The position numbers were made by a program, and so were the translations under genes. A stretch of 6,276 bases of DNA, taken from the NCBI GenBank assembly GCA_001769925.1, contig MEPT01000029.1:2736-9011 (forward strand), written 5' to 3'. The notes beneath the pieces were generated by a model. The model was not told where the DNA came from, searched no databases, and saw nothing but the letters and a program-made list of their open reading frames with translations. The DNA is from Bdellovibrionales bacterium RBG_16_40_8 (GTDB lineage Bacteria > Bdellovibrionota > Bdellovibrionia > Bdellovibrionales > UBA1609). Shown here piece after piece: positions 1 to 5,696 of the stretch (position 1 is its first letter; every line of letters starts with the position of its first letter).

Positions 1-146
1 GAGATGATTTTACGTCTTTAAAGTCAATAAGCGAGTTACAGCTTTCTCATTTGAGTGAAAAGGTACTTGCTGCGCGTCGCGATCTCTCGGCTAATTGTGA
101 CATTCAACTCACGTTTGAAAATTTATTGCGACAGCCCATCTTATGA
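1..146 (+). CDS. holB: DNA polymerase III delta' subunit, C-terminal fragment (probable)
   Basis: The window opens inside a reading frame (codons begin at base 3) that stays open for 47 codons and stops at 144-146. The fragment ends in a helical, Leu-rich tail with an ANCDIQLTFENLLRQ-like stretch. That resembles the end of the clamp-loader delta' subunit (DnaX/HolB family), where 'AN.QL.lE.LL' is typical. Its stop overlaps the tatD start (ATGA), so the two are translationally coupled. The holB-tatD order is known from many bacteria, including the E. coli tmk-holB-...-tatD-type (ycfH) neighbourhood. The delta' subunit helps load the sliding clamp onto primed DNA. Only the last part is visible and no catalytic or Walker motif can be checked, so the assignment rests on the tail pattern plus context. 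Another helical protein is possible. Confidence 0.6.
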   Translation, partial: DDFTSLKSISELQLSHLSEKVLAARRDLSANCDIQLTFENLLRQPIL

Positions 147-919
147 AATTTATAGACGTTCACGCTCATCTTAATATGCTAGAAGCTAACCCTGAGGCCG
201 TGATTCAAGCAGCTGAGCAATGTGGGGTGGCGAGATTTATAACTATTGGCACTGGTCTTGATGACCACTCTAAAATAATTGAGTACGTCAAAAAGTATCA
301 GCCGGTAGTGTTTGGTACACTTGGTTTTCACCCGCATGACGCCAAAGATTTTTCACCAATGTCTGAAAAATTTATGCGCGAGCATTTAAATAACTCACGC
401 ATTGTGGCAGTTGGCGAGATCGGGCTTGATTATTACTACAATCACTCGCCGCAAGATACACAACGAGAAGTTTTTCGTCGGCAAATGAGTATCGCAAATG
501 AATTTCAACTACCGGTCGAGATTCACACCCGTGATGCTGAGGCCGATACCATAGATATTCTTAAAGAGTTTACCGGTAAGGTAAAGGGGCTTCTGCACTG
601 CTTTACCGGCACGCAGTGGTTAGCCGATCAGGCGCTAGCAATCGGCTACAATATTTCAATTAGTGGGGTGGTGACGTTTAAAAATTCTGTTTCGCTAAGA
701 GATGTAGTTAAATCAATCCCCTTAGATAGACTGCATATTGAAACTGACGCGCCCTTTTTGACTCCGGCGCCCTTTCGTGGCAAAAAGAACGAGCCTGCGT
801 TTGTGGTGCATACTGCAAAAGTTGTGGCCGAGCTGAAAGGTATTTCAGTAGAAGAACTTGCTCAAGTCACTTCTGAGAACGCAAAAAGGTTGTTTAAACG
901 CTTGGATCAAAATTGGTAA
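143..919 (+). CDS. tatD: TatD-family metal-dependent DNase
   Basis: This 258-residue cytoplasmic hydrolase has the usual TatD length (about 255-265). The family adopts a TIM-barrel amidohydrolase-like fold and acts as a metal-dependent DNA exonuclease/endonuclease, implicated in DNA repair or degradation. The metal ligands are all visible in order: HAH at residues 7-9, the GFHPHD block at 61-66, the catalytic-metal Glu in GEIGLDYYY at 91-99, His128 in EIHTRDA, His152 in LLHCFTG, and Asp202 in ETDAPFLTP (200-208). Arg212 and the EPAFV segment near 217-221 match the conserved substrate loop. The ATG start overlaps the stop of the upstream probable holB (ATGA), which supports both the start and coupling. 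The gene stops 70 bp before gap with no hairpin terminator visible, so read-through into the glycolytic genes is possible. Family assignment is secure; the exact physiological role is not determined by sequence. Confidence 0.95.
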   Translation: MKFIDVHAHLNMLEANPEAVIQAAEQCGVARFITIGTGLDDHSKIIEYVKKYQPVVFGTLGFHPHDAKDFSPMSEKFMREHLNNSRIVAVGEIGLDYYYNHSPQDTQREVFRRQMSIANEFQLPVEIHTRDAEADTIDILKEFTGKVKGLLHCFTGTQWLADQALAIGYNISISGVVTFKNSVSLRDVVKSIPLDRLHIETDAPFLTPAPFRGKKNEPAFVVHTAKVVAELKGISVEELAQVTSENAKRLFKRLDQNW

Positions 920-961
920 AACAAATTGGCAAAAAATTTAGTAAAAAAATTGGCAAAAAAA
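910..961 (+). repeat. A-rich spacer with three AAATTGG-centred short repeats
   Basis: AAATTGG occurs at 910-916, 923-929 and 947-953. The last two copies are followed by C and a run of A (TTGGCAAAAAA). The copies straddle the tatD stop and fill the spacer before gap. They look like slippage or small duplications in A-rich DNA. TTGGCA could act as a weak -35 hexamer, but no convincing -10 sits 16-18 bases downstream, so I do not call a promoter. Confidence 0.5.
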
Positions 962-975
962 CTGCTAATTTAAAA

Positions 976-981
976 AAGGAG
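976..981 (+). promoter_or_regulatory. Strong Shine-Dalgarno of gap
   Basis: AAGGAG lies 8 bases upstream of the gap ATG at 990. It is a near-perfect anti-16S match and fixes the start. It suggests high translation, as expected for a glycolytic enzyme. Confidence 0.85.
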
Positions 982-989
982 TAATTTTC

Positions 990-1994
990 ATGGCAAAATT
1001 AAAGGTCGCAATAAACGGGTTCGGTCGCATTGGGCGCATATTTTTACGAGCTGGTTTTGAAAAAATAGATATTGTTGCTATAAACGATCTTTGTGATTCT
1101 AAGATTTCAGCACATCTTTTGAAATATGACAGTATCCATCGGACTTTTGATAAAAGCGTTTCTTGCGACGAAACGCATTTAATTGTTGGAGATAAAAAAA
1201 TTCGCTATTCTAAAATAAAAGACCCAACGCAATTACCCTGGAAAGAATTAGGCGTCGACGTTGTGCTTGAGTGCACCGGGGTTTTCACGGATAAAGAAGG
1301 GGCAGCAAAACATTTACTGGCTGGTGCTAAGCGTGTGATAGTATCTGCTCCGGCAAAAAATGCTGATCTAACAGTTGTGTTTGGTATAAATCACGAACAG
1401 TACGACCCAAAAAACCACACAGTTCTAAGCAATGCATCTTGTACTACTAACTGTTTAGCTCCTGTTGCAAAAGTTATTCATGATACTTTTGGTATTGAGC
1501 AAGGTCTAATGACCACAATTCATTCTTACACTAATGACCAACCGATTCTCGATGCCCCACATAAAGATTTGCGTCGTGCGCGAGCCGGTGCGATTTCGAT
1601 GATCCCTACGACAACTGGTGCGGCTAAGGCTGTTGGATTAGTTATACCTGAACTTAATGGCAAGTTAAATGGTATTGCTGTTCGAGTACCAACTCCTAAT
1701 GTAAGTCTGGTTGATCTTGTGGTAACAACAAAAAAAGAAGTTACTGCTGAGTCAGTTAATCAAGCGCTTCGTGAAGCTAGTGCCGGTAGGTTAAACGGAA
1801 TTCTTCATTGCGAAGATAATCCGCTTGTCAGTAGCGATTTTATTGGTAACGCCTACAGCTCTAATGTAGACACTGCAAGTACCATGGTAATGGGTTCACA
1901 TATGGTAAAAGTATATTCATGGTACGATAATGAGTATGCTTTTTCTCTACGCATGGTTGATCTTGCTCTTTACATGCAGTCACGAGGTATTTGA
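990..1994 (+). CDS. gap: Glyceraldehyde-3-phosphate dehydrogenase (type I, probably NAD-dependent)
   Basis: This 334-residue cytoplasmic enzyme oxidises glyceraldehyde 3-phosphate to 1,3-bisphosphoglycerate, reducing NAD+. The N-terminal Rossmann fold is marked by INGFGRIGR (8-16). An acidic Asp33 in 'INDL' at the end of the second strand is typical of NAD rather than NADP preference. The catalytic block SNASCTTNC covers 147-155, with nucleophile Cys151 and the general base His178 in TTIHSYTNDQ. The phosphate-binding region (PHKDLRRARA near 190-199, then IPTTTGAAKA), RVPTPNVSLVDL and the C-terminal WYDNEYAFS are all present. Length and motifs match classical bacterial GapA; a gluconeogenic GapB paralogue is less likely but not excluded. 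Start chosen at the ATG 8 bases after AAGGAG. The stop TGA shares one base with the pgk ATG, so gap and pgk are co-translated in one operon. Confidence 0.98.
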   Translation: MAKLKVAINGFGRIGRIFLRAGFEKIDIVAINDLCDSKISAHLLKYDSIHRTFDKSVSCDETHLIVGDKKIRYSKIKDPTQLPWKELGVDVVLECTGVFTDKEGAAKHLLAGAKRVIVSAPAKNADLTVVFGINHEQYDPKNHTVLSNASCTTNCLAPVAKVIHDTFGIEQGLMTTIHSYTNDQPILDAPHKDLRRARAGAISMIPTTTGAAKAVGLVIPELNGKLNGIAVRVPTPNVSLVDLVVTTKKEVTAESVNQALREASAGRLNGILHCEDNPLVSSDFIGNAYSSNVDTASTMVMGSHMVKVYSWYDNEYAFSLRMVDLALYMQSRGI

Positions 1995-3205
1995 TGAAGA
2001 GCACATTTACGGGCATCAAATCTATCGAAGATTTTGATCTTAAAGATCAGCGGGTTTTTTTGCGCCTTGATCTCAATGTGCCTATTAAAAACGGCAACAT
2101 TACTGATACAACGCGAATTGATGCGGCACTGCCCACAATTAAATATGCCCTTGAGCACGGAGCCAAATTGGTGGTTGCTTCGCATTTAGGGCGCCCAGTG
2201 AGCGAAGCAGATCGCGCCAAGTACTCAATGGAGCCCGTGGCAGACAAACTCGGTAAACTTCTTAATTGTGAAGTGATATTAGTTGAAGAGCCTGAAAGCG
2301 AGGCCCCCAAGGCGCTTTTGCGAGGGTTAAAACCAAAACAGTTTATTTTGCTAGAAAATTTGCGGTTTAATAAAGATGAAACTGAAAATGGTGATAGCCT
2401 AACGGATGCTATTTGCGAATATACTGACATCTATATAAATGATGCCTTTGGGGCAAGCCATCGCGCTCATTCGAGCATTGTTGGAGTGCCGACAAAAGTT
2501 CCTCGCCATGGCATTGGGTTTTTGATGAAAAAAGAAATCGAGATGCTAGATAAGGTAATGCAAAACCCTGAGTCGCCATTTGCAATTATTCTAGGCGGCG
2601 CTAAAGTAAGTGACAAAATGGGGGTCATTGAAAATATTATCGACCGTGTAGACACAATACTTGTGGGTGGAGCAATGGCTTACACCTTCTTAGCTGCGCA
2701 AGAGGTGCCAGTCGGAAATTCACGTGTTGAAAAAGATAGAATAAAATACGCCCATGATCTTTTAGAGAGAATGAAAATGCGTGGCAAGCGCATGTTTTTG
2801 CCAGTTGATCATTGCGTGGTGGCAAAGCTTGAAAATACCAGTGAGGTAACGGTTACTTCTGACGCCGCAATTGGCGCAGGGCTACTCGGCGTTGATATCG
2901 GGCCTAAAACTATTGAGCTTTTTCGTAAAGAAATTATGAGTGCGAAAACCGTTTTTTGGAATGGGCCAATGGGTATTTTTGAAACTCCAGCCTATGCTAA
3001 AGGTACCTTTGCTATAGCTAAAATGTTGTCTGAACTTAAAGATGCCACCACAATTGTTGGCGGAGGCGACTCAGCAGCGGCCATTAAAGCCTCTGGATTT
3101 GCTGACAAAGTGACGCATATTTCTACCGGTGGTGGTGCCAGTCTTGAGTTTTTGCAAGGAGATAAATTGCCCGGAGTTGAAGCGCTTAGAGATCGAAAGG
3201 CTTAA
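1994..3205 (+). CDS. pgk: Phosphoglycerate kinase
   Basis: This 403-residue cytoplasmic enzyme transfers phosphate from 1,3-bisphosphoglycerate to ADP, the first ATP-yielding step of lower glycolysis. The N-domain substrate site shows RLDLNVP (24-30), Arg41 and ASHLGRP (62-68), then LLENLRF and the [15 protein letters not shown] block. The C-domain nucleotide site has [41 protein letters not shown] (355-360) and [11 protein letters not shown] near 377-387. Length is normal for a bacterial PGK (about 390-420). Start: a TTG at 1991 is in frame immediately before the ATG at 1994. I prefer the ATG, because GAGG at 1984-1987 is then 6 bases upstream and the gap stop overlaps it as TGATG. The TTG would place the site only 3 bases away. 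The common RVDFNVP block reads RLDLNVP here, a conservative change. Confidence 0.98.
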   Translation: MKSTFTGIKSIEDFDLKDQRVFLRLDLNVPIKNGNITDTTRIDAALPTIKYALEHGAKLVVASHLGRPVSEADRAKYSMEPVADKLGKLLNCEVILVEEPESEAPKALLRGLKPKQFILLENLRFNKDETENGDSLTDAICEYTDIYINDAFGASHRAHSSIVGVPTKVPRHGIGFLMKKEIEMLDKVMQNPESPFAIILGGAKVSDKMGVIENIIDRVDTILVGGAMAYTFLAAQEVPVGNSRVEKDRIKYAHDLLERMKMRGKRMFLPVDHCVVAKLENTSEVTVTSDAAIGAGLLGVDIGPKTIELFRKEIMSAKTVFWNGPMGIFETPAYAKGTFAIAKMLSELKDATTIVGGGDSAAAIKASGFADKVTHISTGGGASLEFLQGDKLPGVEALRDRKA

Positions 3206-3208
3206 ATT

Positions 3209-4012
3209 ATGGTGCAAGAGAAAAAATCTATAGTTAGAGAAAAAATTTGTGCCGGTAATTGGAAGATGTATAAAACTCCAGACGAGACGACGGCATATTT
3301 TCAAGAATTTTCGAAAATTAAGAGAGCTAATCTAGAAAATGCTAATTCAAAAAATGTGAAAATTATATTTTTTCCGCCAGCGTATAATTTATTGGTGGTG
3401 AAGTCGTTTGCCGAAGAGCTTTCTTTCTCGTTTGGCCCACAAAATATTCATTTTGAAAAAGAAGGCGCTTTCACTGGTGAAAATTCTGCTACAGCTGCTA
3501 AACTTTTGGGGGCGTCTTATGCGCTTATTGGGCACAGTGAGCGGCGTACACTTTTTCAAGAAACAGATATGATTGTAGCTAAAAAAATGCAGTGTGCTGC
3601 AGAGTGTGGTCTTTTACCAATGTTATGTGTTGGCGAGACACTGCCAGAGCGTGAGAGTGATCGCACTAGTGAAGTTGTGCTTAAGCAGCTTAAAATTGGA
3701 CTTTCACAAGTATTAAATGAAATATCTTCGGGCAAAACTTTACCAGTTGTCGCGTATGAACCGGTGTGGGCCATTGGCACTGGTAAGGTGGCGACACCTG
3801 AACAAGCAGAACAGGTGCATAGTTTTATTAGACAGTCGTTGGGGGAGCTTGTGGGGAGTGAGCGGGCACAATCTATTTCGATTCTTTATGGCGGTAGCGT
3901 GAAACCCGACAATGCTGCAGGCCTTGCTATTCAGCCCAACATTGACGGCTTTCTCGTCGGTGGCGCTAGCCTCAAGCCAAAAGATTTCGCCGCTATTTCT
4001 GCTGCACTTTGA
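3209..4012 (+). CDS. tpiA: Triosephosphate isomerase
   Basis: This 267-residue TIM-barrel enzyme interconverts dihydroxyacetone phosphate and glyceraldehyde 3-phosphate, feeding the gap product upstream in the operon. Catalytic residues are visible: Asn17 and Lys19 in AGNWKMYKT, electrophile His109 in IGHSERR (107-113), and base Glu184 in AYEPVWAIGTG (182-192). The phosphate-gripping loop 6 follows (roughly 185-200), and YGGSV (227-231) and GFLVGGASL complete the phosphate site. The start ATG is 3 bp after the pgk stop, with GAAAGG at 3195-3200 as ribosome site. The N-terminus is about 6 residues longer than in E. coli TIM, charged and probably disordered. Many bacteria place secG after tpiA; here a gene-poor stretch follows. 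I see no strong GC-rich terminator after the stop. Confidence 0.98.
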   Translation: MVQEKKSIVREKICAGNWKMYKTPDETTAYFQEFSKIKRANLENANSKNVKIIFFPPAYNLLVVKSFAEELSFSFGPQNIHFEKEGAFTGENSATAAKLLGASYALIGHSERRTLFQETDMIVAKKMQCAAECGLLPMLCVGETLPERESDRTSEVVLKQLKIGLSQVLNEISSGKTLPVVAYEPVWAIGTGKVATPEQAEQVHSFIRQSLGELVGSERAQSISILYGGSVKPDNAAGLAIQPNIDGFLVGGASLKPKDFAAISAAL

Positions 4013-4413
4013 GAAATTTCAAAATCAAATTCTAAAATTCATTAGTAACGAAATATACTCTCTAGTGGACAAATTACTCACCACAATATAATCGCAATAG
4101 TATTGACATTATTTTACAAATGCTGCGGTAAGCCCTGTTTTCATGGGGTTAACGTGTCAAATCATTATACATATTTCATAATGATATTAAATAGTTATGC
4201 AATACATCAACCTAGACAAAAGGCTAGAGTGAAGATATCCTGTATTCACGGGTTCAAGAGAAGAGGGGGTTGTCGCCATTCTTAGAAAATGCGGCTCTTG
4301 TGGGTAAAGAGCTGAAGGTGATTTGTAGGAACGGATAGTAAGAACAATTAGCATGTAAGACGCGTACTATTTAGGTCGTGTTGTTCATGCCTAAAGCTAT
4401 AGAGAGGACCTAA
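4013..4413 (+). other. 401-bp gene-poor spacer after tpiA
   Basis: No convincing protein gene is present. The longest frame (4103-4285, TTG start) shows no recognisable motif and no ribosome site. Visible elements are a TTGACA hexamer at 4103-4108 without a good -10 at the right distance (CGGTAA at 4126), a TATACT at 4054-4059 without a -35, and a 6-bp hairpin GCTCTT/AAGAGC (4294-4299 with 4307-4312) lacking a T-tract. A TACTAT at 4365-4370 could serve as -10 for the next gene, but its -35 is poor. No secG-like membrane protein is seen. Rho-independent termination of the glycolytic operon is not evident here. Confidence 0.6.
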
Positions 4414-4438
4414 ATGGAGAAACCCAACTATTTTAGGC
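4369..4438 (+). promoter_or_regulatory. Possible switchable leader structure over the start of the zinc-ribbon gene
   Basis: ATTTAGGTC (4369-4377) is a perfect 9-base inverted match to GACCTAAAT (4407-4415), which spans the end of the ribosome site and the start codon. A second pair, GCCTAAA (4389-4395) with TTTAGGC (4432-4438), overlaps this arrangement. The core hexamers alternate TTTAGG, CCTAAA, CCTAAA, TTTAGG, so two mutually exclusive foldings exist, and both cover the AUG. This suggests translational control but is purely inferred from complementarity. It also requires a transcript starting upstream of 4369. Confidence 0.35.
4402..4408 (+). promoter_or_regulatory. Shine-Dalgarno of the zinc-ribbon gene
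   Basis: GAGAGGA lies 5 bases upstream of the ATG at 4414 and supports real translation of this short gene. Confidence 0.7.
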
Positions 4439-4644
4439 GCTGCCATGTATGTGGTGCTGTTTGTTGTGTAGAAAATGAATGTCATATAAATGAATGTCAA
4501 AATTGCGGCAAGCCGCTAGCGCAGTTTCGCTACTTTGATGATCGGTTAACTCCAATCCAAAGTGATAAGGCGCTACGTGCTTTGCCAGATGATGGGGTAT
4601 GGATACCTATAAATGGCTTAACCGTTTACTGGGAGAGTTTCTAG
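4414..4644 (+). CDS. Small cysteine-rich zinc-ribbon protein, function unknown
   Basis: This 76-residue protein is soluble, with no signal peptide or membrane segment. Two CxxC knuckles (Cys10-Cys13 in CHVCG and Cys28-Cys31 in CQNCGK) are spaced as in a one-zinc ribbon. Additional cysteines occur at 17, 18 and 23. After the ribbon comes an aromatic segment (FRYFDDRL, about 38-45), and the protein ends in a compact NGLTVYWESF tail. The composition resembles small uncharacterised double-CxxC proteins I associate with Bdellovibrio-like bacteria, but that is memory, not a search result. The ribosome site GAGAGGA fixes the ATG, and repeats around the start may fold over it. It stands alone between gene-poor stretches, so context gives no function. 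Roles in nucleic-acid or protein binding are possible but not shown. Confidence 0.75.
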   Translation: MEKPNYFRRCHVCGAVCCVENECHINECQNCGKPLAQFRYFDDRLTPIQSDKALRALPDDGVWIPINGLTVYWESF

Positions 4645-4648
4645 GTGG

Positions 4649-4780
4649 ATGGGCGATGTTATAGCAGCTCATGAGCATTCGAGGCGGCAGAGGTCTGAGA
4701 ACGAAATATTCGCTTTCGGCAAAATCAGGAAGTCAGTGTATTTTGGATATTATTTTGTATGGTTTGCAAGTGGTTTATGA
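4649..4780 (+). CDS. Possible 43-residue ORF downstream of the zinc-ribbon gene
   Basis: An ATG 4 bp after the zinc-ribbon stop opens a 43-codon frame ending at TGA 4778-4780. The first half is polar and basic (EHSRRQRSEN), and the C-terminal third is aromatic and hydrophobic (SVYFGYYFVWFASGL). It could be a membrane-touching mini-protein co-transcribed with its neighbour. Against it: the nearest purine-rich sites are either adjacent to the ATG (AGGTGG) or about 11 bases away (GGGAGAG), both poorly spaced. No family is recognised. It may equally be chance. Confidence 0.25.
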   Translation: MGDVIAAHEHSRRQRSENEIFAFGKIRKSVYFGYYFVWFASGL

Positions 4781-4972
4781 CTGACGTAACCCATTTTTTC
4801 TCAAATAGTCCGTAGCTACAACAGCAGCTATTACCGCGAAAATTGCTCAGCGCGTAGATATTTGGGGGCGAATTGGGGACAATTTATGGAAACACTTTGA
4901 ACCACAAGATAAAAAACTCATTGCACTGTAAAAGCGCCTCTTTATGGGGTCTTAAATGTTCAGAAAAAAGTC
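4781..4972 (+). other. Spacer with a start-less ORF remnant (4809-4931)
   Basis: Between the small ORF and the toxin promoter, the only coding-like stretch runs from after the TAG at 4806-4808 to the TAA at 4929-4931. Its frame reads ATTAAITAKIAQRVDIW, then GRIGDNLWKHFEPQDKKL, with amphipathic, protein-like composition. It has no ATG, GTG or TTG start in frame. It may be the C-terminal remnant of a lost gene. No function is recognised. The rest of the spacer shows nothing definite. Confidence 0.3.
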
Positions 4973-5001
4973 TTGTGTGATATTAGCGTATATGCTAATA
5001 T
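4973..5001 (+). promoter_or_regulatory. Promoter of the first toxin-antitoxin operon
   Basis: TTGTGT (4973-4978) and TAATAT (4996-5001) are separated by 17 bases, a good sigma-70-type pair. The -10 lies inside the right arm of the palindrome at 4980-5001, so a repressor bound there would block polymerase. The presumed original toxin start is 12 bases downstream, implying a very short leader. Confidence 0.65.
4980..5001. promoter_or_regulatory. Palindromic operator, probably for the HigA-like antitoxin
   Basis: ATATTAGC (4980-4987) and GCTAATAT (4994-5001) form a perfect 8-bp inverted repeat with a 6-base centre. A further TTAGC half-site lies at 5006-5010. Palindromes over the promoter are typical operators of autoregulated XRE-antitoxin modules, and the antitoxin encoded at 5384 has such a DNA-binding domain. 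The link is inferred from position and symmetry. Confidence 0.65.
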
Positions 5002-5012
5002 GGCCTTAGCTT

Positions 5013-5387
5013 ATGAAGTTGTCCAAATTGGCCTATGACGGCGAGATATTCAGCATCTAGTTTTATATAGGTAGAGATGGCTCTATACCAGCAGAAGAGT
5101 GGCTTGAATCTCAATCGCCCAAGATGCAGCAAAAATTGGCTGCGCTTTTTGCGATGTTAGGTGACATTGGCAAAATATTTAATGAGCAGAAGTTCAAGCA
5201 CTTATCCGACACGAGTCAGCTCTTTGAATTTAAGGCCGATCAGGGCCGCGTACTGTGCTTCTTTTTTATCGGCAAGCGCGTGATTTTGACTCATGGCTTT
5301 TTAAAGAAAAGCGACAAAATACCGAAGGGTGAAATTGATCGAGCAGAAAATATAAAGGCTGATTTTACAGCCAGGAGTAAACGATGA
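5013..5387 (+). pseudogene. HigB/Gp49-like (RelE/ParE superfamily) toxin with in-frame amber stop
   Basis: An ATG at 5013, just behind the operator, begins a frame continuing to TGA 5385-5387 (124 codons), interrupted only by TAG at 5058-5060 (codon 16). Both sides of the stop read like one toxin of the phage-derived Gp49-like/HigB family. The N-terminal part is MKLSKLAYDGEIFSI; after the stop come FYIGRDGSIPAEEWLES and PKMQQKLAALFAML. The 'G..PaeeWL.s....q.kl..l...l' pattern is characteristic, and so is the C-terminal FFFIGKRVILTHGF.KK segment. Such toxins are ribosome-dependent mRNA endonucleases. The stop overlaps the antitoxin ATG. The amber removes strand 1 and helix 1 from any product initiated downstream, so the toxin is probably inactive unless the stop is suppressed or is a sequencing error. 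No promising start exists between the stop and the ATG at 5124. Confidence 0.75.
5124..5387 (+). CDS. Residual open frame of the HigB/Gp49-like toxin (87 residues)
   Basis: This is the uninterrupted 3' part of the toxin frame, beginning at its first in-frame ATG after the amber codon. It keeps the helix MQQKLAALFAMLGDIGKIF, the QKFKHLSDTSQLFEFK strand region and the C-terminal FFIGKRVILTHGFLKK hallmark of phage-derived Gp49-like toxins. It has no Shine-Dalgarno (upstream is CAATCGCCCAAG) and lacks the first roughly 37 codons of the family fold. I regard it as a remnant rather than the native gene; an automatic annotation would likely report it as a RelE/ParE-family toxin. Confidence 0.45.
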   Translation: MQQKLAALFAMLGDIGKIFNEQKFKHLSDTSQLFEFKADQGRVLCFFFIGKRVILTHGFLKKSDKIPKGEIDRAENIKADFTARSKR

Positions 5388-5695
5388 AAAACATTGCTAA
5401 AACAAAAAGCTGGCTTGAGGAAAAGTTGAAAGACCCCAAGTTTCGCAAAGGCTTTGAAGAAGAGTTTGAAAAACTCGCCATTGGCGAACAACTTGTACGT
5501 CTTCGATTGCAAGCTGGATTGACCCAGGCGCAAGTTGCCGAACGTGTCGGCACAACGGCGTCGGCTATTAGTCGTTATGAAAATGCTGATTATGACCGCT
5601 ATGAGGTTCAAACCCTGCGAAAAATTGTTGAAGCTTGTGGTGGGCAATTAAAACTTGTGATGGAAGGGCCCGGCGATAAGGGGCGCGTGGCTTAA
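5384..5695 (+). CDS. HigA-like XRE-family antitoxin
   Basis: This 103-residue DNA-binding antitoxin partners the upstream HigB-like toxin. Residues about 35-85 form an XRE/Cro helix-turn-helix. GLTQAQVAERVGTTASAISRYE (45-66) carries the classical Q-x-x-(V/L)-A start and the recognition helix S-A-I-S-R-Y-E. The N-terminal 30 residues are highly charged and helical (KSWLEEKLKDPKF, GFEEEFEKL), typical of the toxin-binding arm of this family. The ATG overlaps the toxin stop (ATGA), and AGGAG at 5372-5376 lies 7 bases upstream. Toxin-first order is the higBA layout. It presumably binds the palindrome at 4980-5001 and represses the operon, alone or with toxin. The frame is intact, unlike its partner. 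HigA-like describes order and domain; the precise subfamily is not resolved. Confidence 0.9.
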   Translation: MKNIAKTKSWLEEKLKDPKFRKGFEEEFEKLAIGEQLVRLRLQAGLTQAQVAERVGTTASAISRYENADYDRYEVQTLRKIVEACGGQLKLVMEGPGDKGRVA

Positions 5696-5696
5696 T

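Noticed and set aside
1991..1993. TTG as the start of pgk
   Set aside because: The adjacent ATG at 1994 has better spacing from GAGG and forms a standard TGATG overlap with gap.
1970..3304. Several - strand frames of 62-127 codons opposite pgk and the start of tpiA
   Set aside because: They lie antisense to genes with full catalytic motifs and show no family features or ribosome sites. They are shadows of the coding strand.
3717..3902. Out-of-frame + strand ORF within tpiA
   Set aside because: It sits entirely inside tpiA in another frame, and the tpiA frame carries catalytic Glu184 and the phosphate site.
4103..4131. TTGACA at 4103-4108 as a promoter
   Set aside because: The hexamer is perfect, but the sequence 17 bases later (CGGTAA) is a poor -10, so it is not called.
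4103..4285. 60-codon frame with TTG start after tpiA
   Set aside because: It has no Shine-Dalgarno, no recognisable domain and chance-like composition.
4294..4312. GCTCTT/AAGAGC hairpin as a terminator
   Set aside because: Only 6 bp of stem and no following T-run.
4667..4676. 10-bp palindrome GCTCATGAGC
   Set aside because: Short and isolated, not placed at a promoter. A chance occurrence is likely.
5291..5647. - strand frames (118 and 62 codons) opposite the first antitoxin
   Set aside because: Antisense shadows of the HigA-like gene, which has a clear helix-turn-helix and ribosome site.
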